Shown here: positions 1-5,354 of the stretch, piece after piece
Layout of the letters: each line of letters begins with the position of its first letter
How positions within the stretch are numbered: position 1 is the stretch's first letter
Source of the DNA: Dehalococcoidales bacterium
GTDB taxonomy: Bacteria > Chloroflexota > Dehalococcoidia > Dehalococcoidales > RBG-16-60-22
Length of the DNA stretch: 5,354 nt
Direction of reading: 5' to 3'
NCBI GenBank assembly: GCA_023135135.1
Contig: JAGLTT010000063.1
Coordinates: forward strand, 1 to 5,354
Notes under the pieces: generated by a model
Databases searched by the model: none
Seen by the model: the letters and a program-made list of their open reading frames with translations, nothing else
What the model was told of the DNA's origin: nothing
Program-made: the position numbers and the translations under genes

Positions 1-1926
<1,926 letters not shown>

Positions 1927-1928
1927 AC

Positions 1929-2495
1929 TTATTTCCCCTGAATGAGCGAGAAGAACTCGGCGCGACTGGCCGGGTTGCTGTGGAAAGAGCCGCGGATGGC
2001 CGAGGTAATAACGTTGCTCCCCGGTTTCTTAATGCCCCGCATGACCATACAGAGGTGCTCCGCCTGAACAACCACCACTACTCCTACCGCTTTAATACCT
2101 TCCGTAATGGCATCGGCAATCTCGGTGGTCATCCGTTCCTGTACCTGGGGTCGGCGGGCTATCGTCTCCACTACCCTCGCCAGCTTGCTGATGCCTACGA
2201 TACGCCCCTCCTCGTTGGGGATATAGCCCACGTGGGCGACGCCGTAGAACGGCAGGAGGTGGTGCTCGCACATGGAATAAAAGGGGACATCCTTTAAAAC
2301 CACCATTTCCCGGTGCCCCAGCTCAAACCCCACCTCAAGGTCATCCTTGGGGTCTTTTTTTAAACCCGCAAAAAGCTCGGCGTACATCTCGGCTACACGC
2401 TGAGGAGTAGCTCTAAGCCCCTCGCGGTCAGGGTCTTCGCCGATAGCTTCGATAATATTCTGTACCGATTTTTTAATCTTAGCCTCGTCAAACAT
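1929..2495 (-). CDS. folE: GTP cyclohydrolase I (type IA)
   Basis: This enzyme converts GTP to 7,8-dihydroneopterin triphosphate and formate, the first step of tetrahydrofolate synthesis, and also feeds queuosine-type deazapurines. It is a cytoplasmic zinc enzyme that forms homo-oligomers. The 188-residue protein is full length for the family. [10 protein letters not shown] at residues 74-83 supplies zinc ligands C76 and H79 and catalytic H78. QAEHLCM at 144-150 supplies H147 and the third zinc ligand C149. SKLAR at 103-107 and ARRPQVQER at 113-121 are the usual substrate-pocket and core segments. All three zinc ligands are present, which separates it from zinc-independent type IB enzymes. 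The ATG at 2495 follows a strong Shine-Dalgarno sequence. It lies 26 bases after thrC and is probably the last gene of that operon. Its stop is 2 bases from the convergent gyrB stop. Identification is firm; whether the product goes to folate, queuosine or both cannot be told here. Confidence 0.97.
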   Translation of the reverse strand: MFDEAKIKKSVQNIIEAIGEDPDREGLRATPQRVAEMYAELFAGLKKDPKDDLEVGFELGHREMVVLKDVPFYSMCEHHLLPFYGVAHVGYIPNEEGRIVGISKLARVVETIARRPQVQERMTTEIADAITEGIKAVGVVVVVQAEHLCMVMRGIKKPGSNVITSAIRGSFHSNPASRAEFFSLIQGK

Positions 2496-2501
2496 GCTCC
2501 G

Positions 2502-2509
2502 CCTCCTTT
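2502..2509 (-). promoter_or_regulatory. Strong ribosome binding site of folE
   Basis: On the - strand the sequence AAAGGAGG lies 6 bases before the folE ATG, a near-perfect match to the 16S anti-Shine-Dalgarno, and it confirms the start at 2495. It is much stronger than the sites before hom and thrC, which suggests folE is translated independently of thrC on the shared transcript. A short inverted repeat (2502-2505 with 2511-2514, five-base loop) could fold over it, but the stem is only 4 bp. Confidence 0.85.
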
Positions 2510-2521
2510 AGAGGTTGCTAA

Positions 2522-3574
2522 CTATGTCCACCCCAGCGCTTTCTCCACCGCCGCCAGGTCCGCCGGAAGCTCCAGGAACGACGGCGCTTTCTTCAGGGCG
2601 GCCTCCGTATCTTTGAGTCCGCTGCCGGTAACCACGCAGACGATGGTTTTACCGGAGAAGTCCTCACCATGACCTGTTAACTTAATAAGGCCCGCCAGTG
2701 GCGCCGCCGAAGCCGGCTCGCCGAAAATCCCGGCCTCCGATGCCATGATTCTCTGGGCGGCGAGGATTTCCTCGTCGCTGACCATGTCGATAATGCCACC
2801 GGACTCGTCGCGGGCGGCTTCAGCTTTCTGCCAGCTGGCCGGATTACCGATGCGTATTGCCGTAGCCACCGTCTCCGGCTTTTCGATGGCATGGCCGCGT
2901 ACAATCGGCGCCGCCCCCTCGGCCTGGAAACCGTACATCTTCGGCTTCCTAGTCGCTTTACCCGCCCCGTAATACTCCACGAATCCCTTCCAGTAAGCGG
3001 TAATGTTGCCGGCATTCCCCACCGGTAAAAAGAGATAATCCGGGGCGTCGCCGAGAACGTCGATAATCTCGAAGGCAGCCGTCTTCTGCCCCTCGATGCG
3101 GTAGGGATTGAGGGAATTCACCAGCGTTACCGGGTGCTTTTCGGTCAGACTTAGCACGATTTTAAGCGCGCGGTCGAAGTTACCATCGATGGCGACTATC
3201 CTGGCGCCGTGAACGACAGCCTGCGCCAGCTTGCCCATGGCGATATTCCCCCGGGGTATGACGATTATGCATTCGAGTCCGCAGTAAGCCGCGAAAGCGG
3301 CTGCGGAGGCGCTGGTATTGCCGGTGGAAGCGCAGATGATAGCTTTGCTGCCGTCTTCCACCGCTTTGGCGACGGCCATCACCATGCCCCGGTCCTTGAA
3401 GGAGCCGGTGGGGTGGCACCCTTCCAGCTTGAAATGCAGCTCCTTGCAGCCGTATTTTTTCGCCAGCCGGTCACACCTTACCAGCGGGGTATCCCCTTCC
3501 CCGATAGTAAATACCGGGGTTTCAGGCGTAACCGGCAGGTAATCCTTGTATTGAAGTAAAACTCCCTTTTTCAT
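2522..3574 (-). CDS. thrC: Threonine synthase
   Basis: This PLP-dependent enzyme converts O-phospho-L-homoserine and water to L-threonine and phosphate, the last step of threonine synthesis, in the cytoplasm. The 350 residues match the short threonine synthase class within the fold-type II (tryptophan synthase beta) family. [11 protein letters not shown] at residues 54-64 carries the PLP Schiff-base lysine K60. STGNTSAS at 83-90 and VGNAGN at 185-190 (cofactor phosphate loop) follow, and VTGSGLKD at 315-322 closes the cofactor site. The N-terminal GEGDTPL at 25-31 is characteristic of this enzyme. The ATG at 3574 is 2 bases from the hom stop, so translation is probably coupled to hom. Threonine dehydratase and cysteine synthase are paralogues with the same fold, but GEGDTPL, the [10 protein letters not shown] form of the lysine motif and the position beside hom support ThrC. 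Nothing looks truncated. Confidence 0.96.
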   Translation of the reverse strand: MKKGVLLQYKDYLPVTPETPVFTIGEGDTPLVRCDRLAKKYGCKELHFKLEGCHPTGSFKDRGMVMAVAKAVEDGSKAIICASTGNTSASAAAFAAYCGLECIIVIPRGNIAMGKLAQAVVHGARIVAIDGNFDRALKIVLSLTEKHPVTLVNSLNPYRIEGQKTAAFEIIDVLGDAPDYLFLPVGNAGNITAYWKGFVEYYGAGKATRKPKMYGFQAEGAAPIVRGHAIEKPETVATAIRIGNPASWQKAEAARDESGGIIDMVSDEEILAAQRIMASEAGIFGEPASAAPLAGLIKLTGHGEDFSGKTIVCVVTGSGLKDTEAALKKAPSFLELPADLAAVEKALGWT

Positions 3575-3576
3575 GG

Positions 3577-4890
3577 CTAACCGCCCTCTATCTCTTCGAC
3601 CCTGATGAAATTGCTGATTTCGCTGACCACCTCGAGCTTTTTCAGTTCGCCGAGAGCTTTCTGCATGGCCTTCTCCCGGGCGGGGTGGGTCATGATTACG
3701 ATTTCCGCCTTCTGCGTTTTACTATCCGACTCCGGCTGTATCGCCGACGAAATGCTTATCTGGTTCTTGCCGAAGACGGTGGCAATCTGCGCCAGAACAC
3801 CGGGTCGGTCAGCAGCGCTCAACCTGACGTAATATTGTGTTTCGATTTCATCCATGGGCTTGATGCTCTTGCCCGCTGCCGCTTTCCAGGTGGATATGCT
3901 GCCGATACCCAGGGCAATTTTCCGCGCCGATGAAACAACATCGGCAACGACAGCGCTGCTCGTCGCATTGGCACCGGCGCCCTCACCCATAAAGAGCACC
4001 TTGCCTACCAAGTCGCCTTCTACCTGAACGGCGTTATAGACGCCATCCACCTTGGCCAGAAAGGAATCGGCGGGAATGAATACCGGGTGTACCCTGGCTT
4101 CGATAGAATCGCTACTCTGCTTGGTTATGGCCAGCAGCTTTATAGCGAAACCCAGCTCCCGGGCATAGCGGAAGTCGCGACTGGTGAGCCGCGATATACC
4201 TTCACGGTAAATATCCTCCGGGCGTACCTGAGTCTGAAAGGCCAGCGAAGCCAGGATAGCCAGCTTATAGTTGGCATCTATCCCTTCGACGTCGTTTTCC
4301 GGGTTAGCCTCGGCATAGCCCAGTTCCTGCGCCTGCTTGAGAGCCGAGGCAAAGTCCAGGCCCTCCCTGGCCATCATGGTGAGGATATAATTGGTGGTAC
4401 CGTTGATGATGGCGAAAATAGCGCTGATATTGTTGGCCACCAGGTCATGCTTGAAAGGAGCAATCAGCGGGATACCCCCGCCGACACTTGCTTCATATTG
4501 CAGGCCCACGCCGTGCTGCCGGGCCAGAGCCAGGAGCTCCGTGCCGTGCTTGGCAATAAGTTCTTTATTAGAAGTCACCGCGTGTTTACCGTCCGATAGC
4601 GCCCTTTTAAGGTAGTCCAGCGCCGGGCTGACACCGCCGATGGCCTCGATAACGATATCAACACCGGGCTCATGGAAGAACTCCTCATCATCGGTTGTGA
4701 ATAATTCGGAGGGCATTTCCCTGGCCTGCGGGCGCGACAAATCCTGCGGTAAGACCTTAATCTTACGCAGTACCAGGGGGCACCCGACCTTTTCCGCCAG
4801 CTCGTCCGCCTTGTCCGTCAGTACCGTAGCCACCCGTCCGGCAACCACTCCCAGGCCTATCAGCCCGACTCCGATATTCTTTTTATCCAT
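3577..4890 (-). CDS. hom: Homoserine dehydrogenase with C-terminal ACT domain
   Basis: This enzyme reduces L-aspartate 4-semialdehyde to L-homoserine with NAD(P)H, the branch-point step to threonine and methionine. From the ATG at 4890 the protein is 437 residues, the usual size for the single-function ACT form. An N-terminal Rossmann fold starts VGLIGLG at residues 8-14. The catalytic part includes TSNK with K109, [11 protein letters not shown] at 133-143 and INGTTNYIL at 162-170. E194, D200, D205 and K209 match yeast E208, D214, D219 and K223; N196 replaces a common Asp. An ACT domain spans about 352-430, consistent with feedback inhibition by threonine. No aspartokinase domain is fused. 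An in-frame ATG at 4944 would add 18 residues but overlap the foldase gene; the 4890 start puts the Rossmann motif at the usual distance from the N-terminus. The third Gly of the dinucleotide motif is Ala17. The gene lies 5 bases after the foldase stop and 2 before thrC. Confidence 0.96.
   Translation of the reverse strand: MDKKNIGVGLIGLGVVAGRVATVLTDKADELAEKVGCPLVLRKIKVLPQDLSRPQAREMPSELFTTDDEEFFHEPGVDIVIEAIGGVSPALDYLKRALSDGKHAVTSNKELIAKHGTELLALARQHGVGLQYEASVGGGIPLIAPFKHDLVANNISAIFAIINGTTNYILTMMAREGLDFASALKQAQELGYAEANPENDVEGIDANYKLAILASLAFQTQVRPEDIYREGISRLTSRDFRYARELGFAIKLLAITKQSSDSIEARVHPVFIPADSFLAKVDGVYNAVQVEGDLVGKVLFMGEGAGANATSSAVVADVVSSARKIALGIGSISTWKAAAGKSIKPMDEIETQYYVRLSAADRPGVLAQIATVFGKNQISISSAIQPESDSKTQKAEIVIMTHPAREKAMQKALGELKKLEVVSEISNFIRVEEIEGG
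3584..3588 (-). promoter_or_regulatory. Weak ribosome binding site of thrC inside the end of hom
   Basis: On the - strand GAGGG sits 9 bases before the thrC ATG and is formed by the codons for the last residues of Hom (Glu-Gly-Gly-stop). It is a modest Shine-Dalgarno match. With only 2 bases between the hom stop and the thrC ATG, ribosomes finishing hom are likely to restart on thrC, which would keep the two pathway enzymes in proportion. Confidence 0.55.
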
Positions 4891-4895
4891 CTCTA

Positions 4896-5354
4896 TTACC
4901 CCCCCGCTTCTTGGATATCCTTCGACACCCGGTCTATCGCCCATTGATTCAACTCTTCGGTCAGGAAGCTACTGTCAACGACAAGGTCAGGGTCAGCCCA
5001 CAGACCTGAAGCCCATTCATTAAAGAGCTCTTCTATAAGATAATTGCGGTCTTCACTGCTGATTTTTCTATCATCCTCCCTGTCAACCACTTCTACCAGC
5101 CAGTATCCGCCCGTACTCCAGTAATTCTCGTCCCGGAGAGGCTCGCTCCATTTCCCCAACTCCACCTCCGGGTCGAAAACATATGCATCAAAGGTTTCGC
5201 CCGTTTGTTCCGGCATTACGTAACCCAGCTCCCCGTGCTTCTCCCGCGAAACACTGTAATCGGAATATTCATCGGCGATGGGCCCGAGGGCCTCCCCGGC
5301 TTCCAGTCTCTCTTTAATTCCCTTTGCTTCATCCTCGCTGCTTAAGAAGACGGC
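4896..5354 (-). CDS. Parvulin-like (PpiC/SurA-type) peptidyl-prolyl isomerase or foldase, C-terminal part
   Basis: The frame is open through the right edge, so only the last 152 residues are visible. The N-terminal part, including any signal peptide or lipobox, is outside; the ATG at 5216 is an internal Met. The visible start, reading SSEDEAKGIKERLEAG then ADEYSD, followed by HGELGYV, KWSEPLRD and GGYWLVEVVDRED, follows the PpiC/parvulin rotamase layout. In the family this domain catalyses proline isomerisation or acts as a chaperone for exported proteins. After it comes an acidic, helical tail rich in Trp, Glu and Asp, as in SurA/PrsA-like foldases. Two histidines usual in parvulins appear replaced: Ala at 5352-5354 in the HILV position and Trp at 5100-5102 in the GYHII position. 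Activity is therefore doubtful and a chaperone role is possible. The stop is 5 bases before hom, so it is probably co-transcribed with it. The family is fairly sure; location and function are inferred. Confidence 0.8.
   Translation of the reverse strand, partial: AVFLSSEDEAKGIKERLEAGEALGPIADEYSDYSVSREKHGELGYVMPEQTGETFDAYVFDPEVELGKWSEPLRDENYWSTGGYWLVEVVDREDDRKISSEDRNYLIEELFNEWASGLWADPDLVVDSSFLTEELNQWAIDRVSKDIQEAGG
4899..4905 (-). other. Seven-G tract between foldase and hom: start signal for hom and possible -1 slip site
   Basis: On the - strand seven G residues end directly at the foldase TAA stop (4896-4898) and lie 8 bases before the hom ATG. They are the only purine-rich candidate Shine-Dalgarno for hom, though an imperfect one. 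In the foldase frame they read as the last base of a GCG codon plus two GGG codons, which is the phase of an X XXY YYZ slippery heptamer. A -1 shift here enters the hom frame, with no stop before the hom ATG. The tract and its phase are seen directly; any slippage is inference. Confidence 0.45.

Noticed and set aside
1980..2297. A 105-codon open frame on the + strand, antisense to folE
   Set aside because: It is contained in folE, whose zinc and catalytic residues are all present; the antisense product resembles no known protein and has no upstream ribosome binding site of note.
4087..4599. A 170-codon open frame on the + strand, antisense to hom
   Set aside because: It lies wholly inside hom, which has full family motifs; the translation shows no recognisable domain, and long antisense frames are expected in GC-rich coding DNA.
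4891..4944. Upstream in-frame ATG at 4944 as the hom start
   Set aside because: It would overlap the foldase gene by 49 bases and add 18 residues before the Rossmann motif with no family counterpart; the ATG at 4890 fits better.

Overview
The window looks like ordinary bacterial chromosome of moderately high GC, coding on almost every base. It holds five protein genes: one on the + strand (gyrB) and four on the - strand (a parvulin-like foldase, hom, thrC, folE). The GyrB is the short form without the large insertion found in gammaproteobacteria. The foldase tail, the ACT-domain homoserine dehydrogenase and the compact threonine synthase fit Chloroflexota, possibly Dehalococcoidia. That placement is recognition from memory, not a search, and is only moderately secure. 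No mobile element, tRNA, rRNA, CRISPR array or phage gene was seen.

Layout. Bases 1-1926 carry gyrB, open at the left edge, so its start lies outside the window. Two bases after its stop comes the stop of folE (1929-2495, - strand). Then, reading the - strand backwards, come thrC (2522-3574), hom (3577-4890) and the C-terminal part of a parvulin-like peptidyl-prolyl isomerase (4896 to beyond 5354). The gaps between the four - strand genes are 5, 2 and 26 bases, so foldase-hom-thrC-folE is very probably one transcript. Its promoter lies beyond the right edge. No stretch over 300 bases lacks a gene.

How the genes work together. Hom and ThrC catalyse two of the three steps from aspartate semialdehyde to threonine. 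The middle step, homoserine kinase, is not encoded here. FolE makes dihydroneopterin triphosphate for folate or deazapurine synthesis. The foldase is functionally unrelated, and its parvulin domain appears to lack both active-site histidines. GyrB supplies the ATPase and TOPRIM half of DNA gyrase, and the - strand operon is transcribed head-on toward it.

Most worth a second look: a run of seven G (mRNA sense) directly before the foldase stop codon. It has the exact phase of a -1 slippery heptamer and would join the foldase frame to the hom frame. I found no undescribed system. The rest is conserved housekeeping metabolism with a few atypical residues.
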